Source of the DNA: Lachnospiraceae bacterium XBB2008
GTDB taxonomy: Bacteria > Bacillota > Clostridia > Lachnospirales > Lachnospiraceae
Direction: 5' to 3'
Assembly: GCA_900102235.1 (NCBI GenBank)
Contig: FMVL01000009.1
Span: 62,001-126,000 of the forward strand
Length of the DNA stretch: 64,000 nt
Shown: positions 45,400 through 54,874 of the stretch, piece by piece
Layout: every line of letters starts with the position of its first letter
Position numbering within the stretch: the first letter of the stretch is position 1
Program-made: the position numbers and the translations under genes
The notes under the pieces: generated by a model
The model's database searches: none
The model's input: the letters and a program-made list of their open reading frames with translations, nothing else
Told to the model about the DNA's origin: nothing

Positions 45400-46926
45400 A
45401 TGACTACTGTACCTGTAACTGACTTGGGCCTCAGGGTGCCTACAGTCAACGAAACAGGCGGTACTCCTCCGGTGAACGGGCAGGACTTCATGGGTAAGTT
45501 CAGATCCGCGATCGAATCGCAGGCATCGGCTCTGAATATCGAGCAGGCACAGCCGCAGGATACGACACAGACCCGGACTTCAACTCAGACAGACGAAGCC
45601 CCGAAGGAAGTCGACAGAACTCCCAAAGCTTCACCCGACAGGGAAAGCGTTAAGAGTAATGTTGAGAAACAGCCCACCAAAACCGGTAAGGATGAGGTAA
45701 CCGCTGAAGATGCCGAAAAGGAAGCCGAGACGATCTCTCCCGAAACAGTGGAAGTGATCGAAGAGGCAGTAGAGCAGATAGTTAACGAGATCGCACAGAT
45801 GCTCGACTTAACTCCCGAAGAAGTACAGTCCGTAATAGATGATATGGGACTTACTACAGCCGATCTGCTCGATCCCGTAAACATGACCGGACTGGTCACC
45901 AAACTTTCGGGTAATCAGGATGCAGTCGCACTGCTGACAGACGACAGTCTTTATCAGACACTTGGAACCCTTCAGGAATTCGTGACAGACACGAGAGAAG
46001 ACCTCATGGATAAGCTGGACCTATCGCAGGAAGCCTTGAATGAGGTGCTGATCCGGACAGAAGAGCCGGTACAGCAACCGAGTGAAGCTGACATGGATCC
46101 GATCCCCGCAGAGCCGATTCCCGCAGAAGTTAAACCTGCAGTGGAAAATCCTCTCGAGGGAATGAAGGATTATAAGATGACCACTACAGTCGACGGCGAA
46201 ACAGTCACGATGGACGTAAGAGTAGATGATACTACCGGAGCCCAGACCGTGACGGACGTGACAAGAAGTGATCCACAGCAGTCTGAACAACAGAGGCAAC
46301 CGTCTGAACAAAACTTCGGACAGGAGACGAAACGAGAAGACTCCCCCGAAGTTCCCCTCTTTACCCAGACAACAACACAACTTAATACAGAGAATATACA
46401 GGACTTCACGGCAATGACCGAAGAAGTCACCGGCTTCAGAACTGAGGCTGCGGATATAGCCGAACAGATCATGGAAAGCATGAGGGCCAATATCAGAGCC
46501 GATGTTACCGAACTTGAGATGAATCTTCATCCCGCAAGCCTCGGAAATGTGAGAGTCAATCTTCAGGCACAGAACGGACAGATCACAGCACAGTTCCTGG
46601 CACAGAACGAAACCGTAAGGGCAGCGATCGAGAGCCAGGTCGTTCAGCTCAGAGAATCACTTGAGGCACAGGGAATAAAGATCGAACAGGTGGAAGTCGC
46701 AGTTGCCAGCCAGGGATTCGACAGAAACAGAGATAACTCGCAGGGACAGGGCGGATCCGCAGATAACGGACAGCAACCCGGAGGAAGGATCGGAAGGGCA
46801 GGCAGGATCCGCAGGATCGACTTAAACGCCATGGAAGGCGAGGAGATGGAAGATCTCGATGATGCCGACAGGATAGCAGCCGAGATGATGGCAAGCGAAG
46901 GCAACACAGTCGACTACACAGTATAA
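45400..46926 (+). CDS. fliK: Flagellar hook-length control protein FliK
   Basis: A 508-residue hook ruler. The N-terminal two-thirds is low complexity, rich in Glu, Thr, Pro and Gln, and reads as disordered. The C-terminal Flg_hook domain (about 350-460) has VTELEMNLHPASLGNVRVNL and AQNETVRAAIESQVVQLRE, the part that switches FlhB specificity. The tail is Gly/Gln/Arg-rich. AAGGAGG precedes the ATG. The 87 bp before it includes a weak sigma-28-like sequence. Confidence 0.92.
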   Translation: MTTVPVTDLGLRVPTVNETGGTPPVNGQDFMGKFRSAIESQASALNIEQAQPQDTTQTRTSTQTDEAPKEVDRTPKASPDRESVKSNVEKQPTKTGKDEVTAEDAEKEAETISPETVEVIEEAVEQIVNEIAQMLDLTPEEVQSVIDDMGLTTADLLDPVNMTGLVTKLSGNQDAVALLTDDSLYQTLGTLQEFVTDTREDLMDKLDLSQEALNEVLIRTEEPVQQPSEADMDPIPAEPIPAEVKPAVENPLEGMKDYKMTTTVDGETVTMDVRVDDTTGAQTVTDVTRSDPQQSEQQRQPSEQNFGQETKREDSPEVPLFTQTTTQLNTENIQDFTAMTEEVTGFRTEAADIAEQIMESMRANIRADVTELEMNLHPASLGNVRVNLQAQNGQITAQFLAQNETVRAAIESQVVQLRESLEAQGIKIEQVEVAVASQGFDRNRDNSQGQGGSADNGQQPGGRIGRAGRIRRIDLNAMEGEEMEDLDDADRIAAEMMASEGNTVDYTV

Positions 46927-46945
46927 AGCGTGAAAGGAGCAACAC

Positions 46946-47590
46946 ATGAGCGCAATAGCACATATAGAAAACGGTGAGATAGTATCAAGTGCTACCCAGG
47001 ATTCCTTAAGCAAAGCCAAGGCCGGGACAGCCAATAAAGATGATTTTCTCCAGCTTCTTGTGGCTCAGATGAAATATCAGGATCCCATGGAGCCTACGGA
47101 GAACACCGAATGGGTTTCCCAGTATGCTCAGTTCTCACAGGTTGAAGAACTCCAGAACATGGCAACAAGCATGTCGCTCCAGAGAGCTTCCGGACTTGTA
47201 GGACAGACAGTCATCATGAATGTCGAGGATTCCAAGGGTGAAGCAACCGAAGTTGAAGGCAATGTGGATTTTGTATCATACGAAGGCGGAAACGCTTACC
47301 TGTCAATAAACGGCGAACTCTACGCCATGAGCGACTTAAAGCACGTCGTGGACAGCAAATACATCGCAGCCATGGACAATGCCAAGGGATTCATTGAAGC
47401 ACTCGGAAAACTTCCCGACATCAACACCCTGGCCCTTCAGGATAAAGCACAGGTTGAGGATGTTGCAGCAAAATACTACAACTTAAGCGACTGGGAAAAA
47501 TCACTTCTCGGAAGCGACGAGTTCAAGAATAAACTCGAAAACTACGTTTCAAGGATGATAGCTCTTGTCAAGGAAAGCGAAGAAAGCTGA
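46946..47590 (+). CDS. flgD: Hook assembly scaffold FlgD
   Basis: A 214-residue hook cap protein. KDDFLQLLVAQMKYQDPMEP near residue 31 and VSQYAQFSQVEELQNM are the diagnostic N-terminal motifs. The middle VGQTVIMNV begins the FlgD Tudor-like region. The C-terminus is longer and helical and ends in a Lys/Glu-rich tail, unlike the enteric protein. AAAGGAG is upstream. It follows fliK as in Bacillus. Confidence 0.94.
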   Translation: MSAIAHIENGEIVSSATQDSLSKAKAGTANKDDFLQLLVAQMKYQDPMEPTENTEWVSQYAQFSQVEELQNMATSMSLQRASGLVGQTVIMNVEDSKGEATEVEGNVDFVSYEGGNAYLSINGELYAMSDLKHVVDSKYIAAMDNAKGFIEALGKLPDINTLALQDKAQVEDVAAKYYNLSDWEKSLLGSDEFKNKLENYVSRMIALVKESEES

Positions 47591-47613
47591 GATAAGAGCA
47601 CAGAGGTAAGAAT

Positions 47614-48024
47614 ATGCAGGTCATAAACAATCATATAAATATAAATCAGGCAGCCGAACAGCTCCTGAATAAAAGTGAAAAGACCGGCATTTCCGCTGAG
47701 AACGGCACATCGGGATTATCCTTTCAGGATATCCTGCGAGGCAAGGTGGAAGCCCCCGCGCAGGAACCGATATCCCTTAAATTTTCCAAGCATGCCGCAG
47801 GCAGGCTGGAGGACCGGAACATCCGGATGACGGATTCCCAGTTGGAAAGACTGACCGAAGGAGCGGTCAGGGCGCAGATGAAAGGAATCAAGGACTCACT
47901 TGTCATGGTCGATTCACTGGCATTTATCGTGAACGTACCCAATCAGACGGTAGTCACAGCCATGGATCAGACAGAGACTAATGACAACATTTTCACCAAT
48001 ATAGACGGTGCAGTAATAGCTTAA
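47614..48024 (+). CDS. Flagellar operon protein, TIGR02530 type
   Basis: A 136-residue protein of the family found between flgD and flgE in many Clostridia and Bacilli. The conserved centre is LKFSKHAAGRLEDRNI, then MTDSQLERLTEGAVRA and DSLAFIVNVPNQTVVTAMD. Its biochemical role is not known; a part in hook assembly is inferred from position. The start is ATG after GAGGTAAG. Confidence 0.85.
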   Translation: MQVINNHININQAAEQLLNKSEKTGISAENGTSGLSFQDILRGKVEAPAQEPISLKFSKHAAGRLEDRNIRMTDSQLERLTEGAVRAQMKGIKDSLVMVDSLAFIVNVPNQTVVTAMDQTETNDNIFTNIDGAVIA

Positions 48025-48048
48025 TATAAGCGAGGAGGTAATTGCCTT

Positions 48049-49653
48049 ATGATGAGATCACTTTTTTCCGGCGTTGCAGGTCTTAAGACCCACCAGACGA
48101 GGATGGACGTAATAGGTAACAATATAGCAAACGTTAACACTACAGCATACAAGTCACAGTCGATGACATTCCAGGATCTGCTGTATCAGACAACGCAGAA
48201 CGCATCTGCAGCCAATGCCAATACCGGTGCCGGCGGTATCAACGCCCGCCAGATCGGTCTCGGTGCCAAGACAGGTGCCATCTCCACAGCGATCACCCAG
48301 CAGGGTAGTGCACAGTCAACAAGCAATCCTTTTGATATCATGATCACCGGCGACAGCTTCTTCGTAGTATCAAACGGATCCGATAACTTCTTCACCAGAG
48401 ACGGTTCCTTCTGTGTGGACGGTGTGGGAAACCTCGTTATGAGCTCTACCGGTTACACGGTAATGGGATGGCAGTCCGATGCTGACGGAAACGTTATCCA
48501 GGATAAGGTTTCTCCCTTACGTATCATGTCAGCTGAGAATATGGTATATCCTCCGGAAGCTACCAGCCTCGGTTATGTGACCGGTATCGTGGACAGAAAC
48601 GATATTCAGGTTTCCTCTTCGACCGGACGTGTTATCGGACTTAGCTTCTACGATAACCTCGGATATCAGTACAATGCCAGATTCTCCATCCATGAGATCG
48701 ACGGCTCAAACGGCGAGTTCTATATCCAGCTCGACAAGATCCTGGATTCGACCGGTGAGGAAGTGACCGGCACGGGCGCAGGATTCGGCGATAACGTAAA
48801 CTATACCGCAAAGAATTCATACACAAAGCTCGCACAGGGATATGAACTTGAGGAGTATCAAGATACATCTACTCCTCCGGTCACGAAGTACAGAGTCAAT
48901 CAGATTGATTCGACCACGACTCCTCCCACCAAGACACCTGTTACGGGTGATGCGGCTATCGCTGTTGCATTCGGTATCGATACCACTACCGTGGATACCT
49001 ACGCTTTTGACGAGAACACAGGTACATTCAATACGACCAAGGCCATGACCGCAGGCAATGCGGCATATCTTCAGTTTGACAAGAATACCGGTTATTTCAG
49101 CGGTATCGGAACTACTGCTGCCGGACTCAGCGCCGATGATGCTACGATGCAGCTTAAGTTTGCAGCCAATAATGCAAACTTCTCACCCATCACGATCGAC
49201 TTCTCGACCACCACGATGTTCAACAACAACGGAACATCCACAGTCGGTGCCGTAAACGGTAACGTAGCAGGCCTCGGAACCGGTAGAAGGCTCGGAGAAC
49301 TCTCCGGTGTATCGGTATCCAAGGACGGTATCATCACCGGTACATACGATAACGGACAGAGCAAGATCCTCGGCCAGATCGCAGTTGCTGCATTCGCAAA
49401 TGCAGCAGGTCTTGAGAAGGCAGGTGACAACCTCTATACCTCGACTCCCAACTCCGGCGAGTTTGACGGTATCGGTATCGATATCACGGCTAACGGCGAT
49501 TACATGACCAGCGGCGTTCTCGAGATGAGTAACGTAGACCTGGCGAACGAGTTCACGACCATGATCACCACACAACGTGGTTTCCAGGCCAACTCACGTA
49601 TCATCACCGTATCCGATACGCTTCTTGAAGAACTTACCAACCTTAAGAGATAG
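48049..49653 (+). CDS. flgE: Flagellar hook protein FlgE
   Basis: A 534-residue hook subunit. The N-terminal rod-hook motif MRSLFSGVAGLKTHQTRMD and IGNNIANVNTTAYKSQ, and the C-terminal VDLANEFTTMITTQRGFQAN, are family hallmarks. The central part (about 150-420) is a large, Thr- and Asn-rich variable domain exposed on the hook surface. GAGGAGG lies before two adjacent ATGs (48049 and 48052). A terminator-like hairpin follows the gene. Confidence 0.96.
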   Translation: MMRSLFSGVAGLKTHQTRMDVIGNNIANVNTTAYKSQSMTFQDLLYQTTQNASAANANTGAGGINARQIGLGAKTGAISTAITQQGSAQSTSNPFDIMITGDSFFVVSNGSDNFFTRDGSFCVDGVGNLVMSSTGYTVMGWQSDADGNVIQDKVSPLRIMSAENMVYPPEATSLGYVTGIVDRNDIQVSSSTGRVIGLSFYDNLGYQYNARFSIHEIDGSNGEFYIQLDKILDSTGEEVTGTGAGFGDNVNYTAKNSYTKLAQGYELEEYQDTSTPPVTKYRVNQIDSTTTPPTKTPVTGDAAIAVAFGIDTTTVDTYAFDENTGTFNTTKAMTAGNAAYLQFDKNTGYFSGIGTTAAGLSADDATMQLKFAANNANFSPITIDFSTTTMFNNNGTSTVGAVNGNVAGLGTGRRLGELSGVSVSKDGIITGTYDNGQSKILGQIAVAAFANAAGLEKAGDNLYTSTPNSGEFDGIGIDITANGDYMTSGVLEMSNVDLANEFTTMITTQRGFQANSRIITVSDTLLEELTNLKR

Positions 49654-49706
49654 GGTTGACATAACAACTAAAGCGGCTTAATATAACACTCATACAGCTT
49701 GATTTC

Positions 49707-49748
49707 GGGGAACTGCCTTCGGGCAGCTCCCCTTTAGGGTTTTTGGGA
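49707..49748 (+). terminator. Terminator-like UUCG hairpin after flgE
   Basis: An 11 bp stem (49707-49717 with 49722-49732) with one A-C mismatch closes on TTCG with a C-G closing pair, a very stable tetraloop. It is followed by TTT and, after AGGG, by TTTTT. It may end or reduce transcription between the hook gene and the motor genes. The broken T run suggests partial, not complete, termination. Confidence 0.55.
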
Positions 49749-49795
49749 ATCGCGATCCGAGGCATGGGTGCATGCCGTTTACATGGAGGTTTAAC

Positions 49796-49978
49796 ATGAT
49801 CGAAGTAACCAAGATAAACGGGGTGAAAGTCCTCATAAATCCTGACCTTATCGAACTGGTCGAGGAAACCCCGGATACCGTTGTTTCGTTCACTACGGGC
49901 AGGAAAATTATCATAAAAGAAAGTAGACAAGATATTAAAGATTTAGTAAAATCGTATAGAAAGGATATTTTTGCATAG
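49796..49978 (+). CDS. flbD: Flagellar protein FlbD
   Basis: A 60-residue protein of the FlbD/YlzI family. IEVTKINGVKVLINPDLIE and TPDTVVSFTTGRKIIIKES match it. The start at 49796 was chosen because GGAGGT precedes it and the protein then begins with the conserved IEVTKING; an ATG 24 bp upstream lacks this. The function of the family is unclear, but the gene always accompanies flgE or motA in Firmicutes. Confidence 0.9.
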   Translation: MIEVTKINGVKVLINPDLIELVEETPDTVVSFTTGRKIIIKESRQDIKDLVKSYRKDIFA

Positions 49979-50062
49979 AATCAGCCGTGTCCTTAGGGAA
50001 AAAGGGATACTATGGCTTGTTTTTGTGCGTTGATACCCTAATCTTACTTACGGAGAATTACT

Positions 50063-50866
50063 GTGGATATAGCTTCACTGCTTGGCCTTGTCATTTGTCT
50101 GGGCCTCGTTATATTCGGAATCACCTTTGGCAACAGCTTCAGCGTTATCATAAACTTCCTGGATGCACCTTCGGCGCTCATCACGTTCGGTGGCGCTTTC
50201 TGTTGTATTCTTGCCGCGAATTCCATACCCAGTTTCGTCAGCGGCCTTAAGTCGTTTAAACTGATACTCAAGGTTCCTAACTTCAACACCGGAGAGATCA
50301 TAGGCAAGATCATCGAACTTTCCAACGTTGCTCGTAAAGAGGGACTGCTCGCACTCGAAGAAGCTGCAGGCAATCTGGACGATCCCTTCCTGAAGAAGGG
50401 CATCATGCTCGTTGTAGACGGTACGGATCCCGAACTTGTCCGCGGCATCATGGAAACCGAACTCGTGTCCATAGAGGACAGACACAAAGGATGTATAGGA
50501 TTCTGGGAAGACCTCGGATCCATGGGTCCTGCCTGGGGTATGATCGGTACCCTTGTCGGACTGGTTAACATGCTCCAGAACATGGACGATCCTTCAAGTA
50601 TCGGTCCTGCGATGGCGGTCGCGTTGCTGACTACATTGTACGGATCCATGCTTGCCAACTGGATATGCGCACCTGTCGGCATGAAGCTCAAGAAGAACAA
50701 TGCGATAGAGATGCAGGCCAAAGAGATAGAGATAGAGGGACTTCTGTCGATCCAGGCAGGAGAGAACCCCCGTGTCATAGAGGAGAAGCTCAAGTCATTC
50801 CTTTCACCTAAGGACAGAGAGGGAATAGGAGCTGACGCAGGCGGCGGAGGTGGAGAAGATGGCTAA
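50063..50866 (+). CDS. motA: Flagellar motor stator protein MotA
   Basis: A 267-residue stator subunit with four membrane helices: two near the N-terminus (about 3-22 and 34-54) and two near 150-210. GMIGTLVGLVNMLQNMDDPSSIG holds the conserved proline and glycine residues of the ion path (core GTLVGLVNMLQ). The long cytoplasmic loop contacts FliG. The C-terminal tail is rich in Gly. It starts with GTG after CGGAG and overlaps motB by 8 bp. Confidence 0.95.
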   Translation: MDIASLLGLVICLGLVIFGITFGNSFSVIINFLDAPSALITFGGAFCCILAANSIPSFVSGLKSFKLILKVPNFNTGEIIGKIIELSNVARKEGLLALEEAAGNLDDPFLKKGIMLVVDGTDPELVRGIMETELVSIEDRHKGCIGFWEDLGSMGPAWGMIGTLVGLVNMLQNMDDPSSIGPAMAVALLTTLYGSMLANWICAPVGMKLKKNNAIEMQAKEIEIEGLLSIQAGENPRVIEEKLKSFLSPKDREGIGADAGGGGGEDG

Positions 50867-51701
50867 CAGAAAGCCCGAAGAGCCGCCGAAAGGGGCGCCG
50901 GCGTGGCAATCGACGTTTGCCGACCTGATGAACCTGCTGCTTTGCTTCTTCGTATTGCTTTTCTCCATGTCATCCATCAACGAGGAGAAATACGAGCTCA
51001 TAGTCGCTTCGTTCAGCAAGTCGACTTTCAGCATATTTGAAGCGGGATCGAGCGCCATAGGAGACGGTGTTCTCGTATCGAACGGCGTAAGCCAGTTAAA
51101 CGAACTGTCGGATTATATCAATTCCATGGGCCTTAATTCCGAAGGCGAGGAATATGAGATACAGGCCGAGACGGCAACAAGTGCCGATTCCGAGTCTCAG
51201 GAAGACATGATGGAGGAGATGACCGAGTCGGGTCTTGAAGAGTCGGAGGAACTTGCGGAGCGCATACAGGAAGCTCTGGAAGAGAACGAGATGCAGAATG
51301 ATGTCGATATCGACTTCACCTCTCAGTACGTTCAGCTGACGCTTAAGGGAGCCATCCTGTTTGACTCGGGTTCGGTAGAGTTAAAGCCCGAATGTCTGCC
51401 CGTACTCGATCTGATAGGAGTGATACTTGACAAGTATGCGCGCAGTACCATAGAAATCGAGGGGCATACGGATAACGTGCCCATGCACGGAGCCAAGTAC
51501 TCCAACAACGATGAACTCAGTGCCGGACGTGCACTGTCGGTGTTCAACTACCTGATAGCCAACACCAGTCTGGACCCGGCGACCGTCAAGCATGCGGGCC
51601 GCGGCGAGTACGTTCCGGTAGCGGATAACTCCACTCCCGAGGGACGGAGCAAGAACAGAAGAGTAGAGATCAAGATCTATAACTCTTTAAATAATTACTA
51701 A
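50859..51701 (+). CDS. motB: Flagellar motor stator protein MotB
   Basis: A 280-residue stator subunit. A short cytoplasmic N-terminus leads to a single membrane helix with the ion-carrying aspartate D22 in TFADLMNLLLCFFVLLFS. The periplasmic-side OmpA-type domain (about 165-280) binds peptidoglycan, with ILFDSGSVELKPE and IEGHTDNVPM. The linker between is highly acidic. ATG at 50859 was taken as the start; an in-frame GTG lies three codons earlier. Whether it uses protons or sodium cannot be told with certainty. Confidence 0.95.
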   Translation: MANRKPEEPPKGAPAWQSTFADLMNLLLCFFVLLFSMSSINEEKYELIVASFSKSTFSIFEAGSSAIGDGVLVSNGVSQLNELSDYINSMGLNSEGEEYEIQAETATSADSESQEDMMEEMTESGLEESEELAERIQEALEENEMQNDVDIDFTSQYVQLTLKGAILFDSGSVELKPECLPVLDLIGVILDKYARSTIEIEGHTDNVPMHGAKYSNNDELSAGRALSVFNYLIANTSLDPATVKHAGRGEYVPVADNSTPEGRSKNRRVEIKIYNSLNNY

Positions 51702-51731
51702 GGGATAAGACAACCCGGATAGAGGAAGAAT

Positions 51732-52247
51732 ATGAAAAGAAATCTGCTGTCCATAGTCATATTGGTATTGGTGCTGGTGAACACCGTGCTCAGCGTGGTA
51801 CTGATGGTTTCGGTCGTAGGTACCGCCAAGAAGACATCCGCTCTGATCGACGGCATCTCGGAAGCGTTAAGCCTCGAGGTCGAATCTCAGGCCAGCGCAG
51901 ACGTGAACGCACAGGCAATCCCGATGACGAGCATAGAAGTATATAATATTTCCGAGAGCATGACGATCCCGCTTGCAAAGAGCGATGACAAGGATCACTA
52001 CTGCCTGGTATCGGTCAGCTTCTCGGTCAACAAGGATCACCCCGATTACGCAACTTACGGCTCCGATTATTCGTCACAGGAGAGCCTGATCAAGGATCAG
52101 ATACGTGACGTTATCAGCCAGTACACTATAGATGAAGCCAAGGCTAATCAGGAGTTGATCAAACAGCAGATACTCGAGAGAGTACAGGCACTGTTTAACT
52201 CCGATCTGATATTTAACGTATCGTTCGGCGAGTACATGTTCCAGTAA
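51732..52247 (+). CDS. fliL: Flagellar basal body protein FliL
   Basis: A 171-residue membrane protein with one N-terminal helix (about 5-30) and an extracellular domain. DKDHYCLVSVSFSVNKDHP and LIKDQIRDVISQYTIDEA resemble the FliL domain, which rings the stator and raises torque or stator stability. It follows motB and precedes fliM as in other Gram-positive operons. Confidence 0.86.
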   Translation: MKRNLLSIVILVLVLVNTVLSVVLMVSVVGTAKKTSALIDGISEALSLEVESQASADVNAQAIPMTSIEVYNISESMTIPLAKSDDKDHYCLVSVSFSVNKDHPDYATYGSDYSSQESLIKDQIRDVISQYTIDEAKANQELIKQQILERVQALFNSDLIFNVSFGEYMFQ

Positions 52248-52279
52248 GAGAACTTGGCGAACATTGGAGGTAAGCCGGT

Positions 52280-53260
52280 TTGAGCGAGGTTCTGTCGCAA
52301 AATGAGATAGATAATCTACTGGCAGCCTTAAGCACCGGTGAACTTGATGCAGACACGCTGTCGGACACTAATGAGAAGCAGGTCAAGAACTATGACTTCA
52401 AACGTCCGGCGAAGTTCTCCAAGGAGCATTTAAGGACACTGGAGATCATCCACGAGCACTACGGGAGACTGTTATCCACCAATCTCCCCGTGTATTTACG
52501 TAAGACGGTGCAGGTTGCCGTTGCCAGTTCCGAGACCGTTACTTTCTCGGAGTTTACGAACGCACTGGCATCTCCGTCCATTCTGGGGATCATCAACTTC
52601 CATCCCCTGAACGGGACCATCATTCTGGATATGGCACCGAATCTCGGATTTGCCATGATCGACAGGATGCTCGGAGGTCAGGGCGAAGCGCTCGAGAGGA
52701 GCAGAGACTTCTCGGAGATCGAGATGACCATCCTTCAGAAGATGATGGTCGTATGCATGCAGCTGATGCGTGACCCGTGGAAAAATGTGGTTGAGGTCAA
52801 CCCGGTACTGGACCGTATAGAGACCAATCCCGCATTCGCACAGATCATTTCTCCGAGCGACATGATCGCCATTGTGACACTGAATGTCAAGATAGGCGAT
52901 ACCGAAGGATTCTTCAATATATGTCTTCCGTTCTTTACATTGGAGGACGTAATGGATAAACTTAATACCAAGTTCTGGTTCTCCAACATGGTAGAAGTGA
53001 GCGGAGAGCAGTACGCGGAGAATCTCGAAGCTATGATCAGGCATGTGGATATTCCGATCAGAGCGGTTCTGGGCATGAGCAGCATATCGGTCGGCGATTT
53101 TGTGATGCTGCAGCCCGGAGATGTTATAAGAGTAGATACCGACGTTGATTCCGAACTTGATGTTTATGTCGGAAACATACGGAAGTTTACCGGCTTGCCC
53201 GGATATAATAAGGACAAGTTTGCTATGAAGATCACATCCGTGATCAGAGAGGAGGATTGA
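52280..53260 (+). CDS. fliM: Flagellar motor switch protein FliM
   Basis: A 326-residue switch protein. The extreme N-terminal LSQNEIDNLLAAL is the CheY-phosphate binding motif. The middle CheC-like domain begins near FKRPAKFSKEHLRTLE. The C-terminal SpoA/SPOR-like domain (about 245-320) packs with FliY. The start is TTG at 52280 with GGAGG 9 nt upstream. fliY follows after 4 bp. Confidence 0.96.
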   Translation: MSEVLSQNEIDNLLAALSTGELDADTLSDTNEKQVKNYDFKRPAKFSKEHLRTLEIIHEHYGRLLSTNLPVYLRKTVQVAVASSETVTFSEFTNALASPSILGIINFHPLNGTIILDMAPNLGFAMIDRMLGGQGEALERSRDFSEIEMTILQKMMVVCMQLMRDPWKNVVEVNPVLDRIETNPAFAQIISPSDMIAIVTLNVKIGDTEGFFNICLPFFTLEDVMDKLNTKFWFSNMVEVSGEQYAENLEAMIRHVDIPIRAVLGMSSISVGDFVMLQPGDVIRVDTDVDSELDVYVGNIRKFTGLPGYNKDKFAMKITSVIREED

Positions 53261-53264
53261 CTGC

Positions 53265-54500
53265 ATGGATGGAATGCTGTCGCAGGACGAAATTAATGCG
53301 CTCCTAAACGGCATGGATGTAGGCTCCGACAGCGGAGCTGATTCCGGTTCCAGCTCAGATGCAGTGTCGGATTCACAACCCTCATCGGGCGGATCCAAAG
53401 TGGGCGATGTAGAACTGTCCGCTATGGAGTGTGATGCAATAGGCGAGGTCGCCAACATTTCGATGGGTTCCTCGGCCACGACACTGTATTCACTTGTCAA
53501 TCGAAAGGTCAATATCACCACGCCGACGGTTTCTCTGGCAACATGGGAAAACGTCATTGCCGACTACGAGAAGCCGTGTGTATTTATCCAGATCAAGTAC
53601 ACGGTCGGATTGGACGGATCAAACATCCTGGTCCTGAAAGAGCATGACGTGCTGGTGATCGCAGACCTGATGATGGGTGGAGACGGAAATGTAGAAGACA
53701 CCGAGCTCAACGAACTTCATCTGTCGGCGATATCCGAAGCGATGAACCAGATGATGGGTGCTTCGGCAACCTCCCTTTCCACGATGCTTGGCAAGATGAT
53801 CGACATTTCTCCTCCGGAGGCTTCGCAGGTCGATTTCACGGAAGGAAAGTCGGGATCGGATATAGCGGAATTCCTGGGAGGAACATTTGCGAAGATCTCT
53901 TTCAGGATGCAGATAGATGATCTGGTTGATTCGACTATCATGCAGCTGTACCCGCTGGATTTCGCCAGAGATCTGTGCAACGTATTCCTGGCCAGCCAGT
54001 CACCCGAGCCGGAACCCGCACCTGCACCCGAACCGGTAGCACCTTCCGCTCCGGTCACTCCGGTAGCACCGCCGCCGATGGCAGCCGCACCGGGACCTGT
54101 ACCGCAGGCAGCGCCGGACCCCATGATGGCAGGATACGCGCAGCCGATGCCGCAGATGTATGCACAGCCGATGCCGCAGATGTATGCGCAGCCGATGGCT
54201 CCGACCAATGTGATGCCGGCCCAGTTCCAGAACCTGGCCCCGAATACGGCAGGCATCCCCGGAGGCGAGAATATCGGCATCATCATGGATGTGCCGCTTG
54301 AAGTTACCGTAGAGCTGGGCAGGACCAGCAAATCGATCTCAGAGATACTTGATTTTGCTCCCGGTACCATTCTGGAGCTTGACAAGATAGCGGGTGAGCC
54401 CGTAGATGTCCTGGTCAACGGCAAGTTTGTTGCAAAGGGCGAAGTAGTAGTTATAGAAGAAAGTTTCGGCGTTCGCGTCACAGAAATCATTAATCAATAG
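53265..54500 (+). CDS. fliY: Flagellar motor switch phosphatase FliY (FliN with CheC domain)
   Basis: A 411-residue protein with three parts. MLSQDEINALLNGM at the start resembles the CheY-binding peptide of FliM. Residues about 45-245 form a CheC-type phosphatase domain with two active-site helices (DAIGEVANISMGSSAT and ISEAMNQMMGASATS), each with the E..N pair. After a Pro/Ala-rich linker with a repeated AQPMPQMY unit comes the FliN domain (about 335-411, with LEVTVELGRTSKSISEIL). It removes phosphate from CheY at the motor and is part of the C ring. The CheC domain is typical of Firmicutes and Thermotoga. Confidence 0.95.
   Translation: MDGMLSQDEINALLNGMDVGSDSGADSGSSSDAVSDSQPSSGGSKVGDVELSAMECDAIGEVANISMGSSATTLYSLVNRKVNITTPTVSLATWENVIADYEKPCVFIQIKYTVGLDGSNILVLKEHDVLVIADLMMGGDGNVEDTELNELHLSAISEAMNQMMGASATSLSTMLGKMIDISPPEASQVDFTEGKSGSDIAEFLGGTFAKISFRMQIDDLVDSTIMQLYPLDFARDLCNVFLASQSPEPEPAPAPEPVAPSAPVTPVAPPPMAAAPGPVPQAAPDPMMAGYAQPMPQMYAQPMPQMYAQPMAPTNVMPAQFQNLAPNTAGIPGGENIGIIMDVPLEVTVELGRTSKSISEILDFAPGTILELDKIAGEPVDVLVNGKFVAKGEVVVIEESFGVRVTEIINQ
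54138..54197 (+). repeat. 24 bp tandem repeat in the fliY linker
   Basis: Two full units (54138-54161, 54162-54185) and one half unit (54186-54197) encode the octapeptide AQPMPQMY. They differ at only one base, suggesting recent slippage. It lies in the flexible linker between the CheC and FliN domains. Confidence 0.9.
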
Positions 54501-54511
54501 GAGACAAAGAG

Positions 54512-54874
54512 ATGGCAAAAAACATTTTGATTTGCGATGATGCAGCTTTCATGAGAATGATGATCAAGGACATTCTGACAAAGAATGGTTACAACATCGC
54601 AGGAGAGGCTGAAAACGGAGCAATGGCAGTTGATAAGTACAATGAGACCAAGCCCGATCTCGTACTTATGGACATCACTATGCCGGAAATGGATGGTATC
54701 CAGGCTCTGAAGAAGATCAAAGAGAACGATCCTTCCGCATCAGTTATCATGTGCTCTGCCATGGGTCAGCAGGCGATGGTTATCGAGTCCATACAGTCCG
54801 GTGCGAGAGACTTTATCGTTAAGCCTTTCCAGGCAGACAGAGTATTGGAAGCGGTACAAAAGGTTCTCGGCTGA
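54512..54874 (+). CDS. cheY: Chemotaxis response regulator CheY
   Basis: A 120-residue single-domain receiver. The acidic pair D9-D10, phosphorylated D54 in LVLMDITMP, S82 and K104 (IVKPF) form the standard active site. It carries the signal from CheA to FliM and is dephosphorylated by FliY next door. The stop codon overlaps the fliO start. CheY lying inside the flagellar operon, between fliY and fliO, matches Bacillus. Confidence 0.96.
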   Translation: MAKNILICDDAAFMRMMIKDILTKNGYNIAGEAENGAMAVDKYNETKPDLVLMDITMPEMDGIQALKKIKENDPSASVIMCSAMGQQAMVIESIQSGARDFIVKPFQADRVLEAVQKVLG

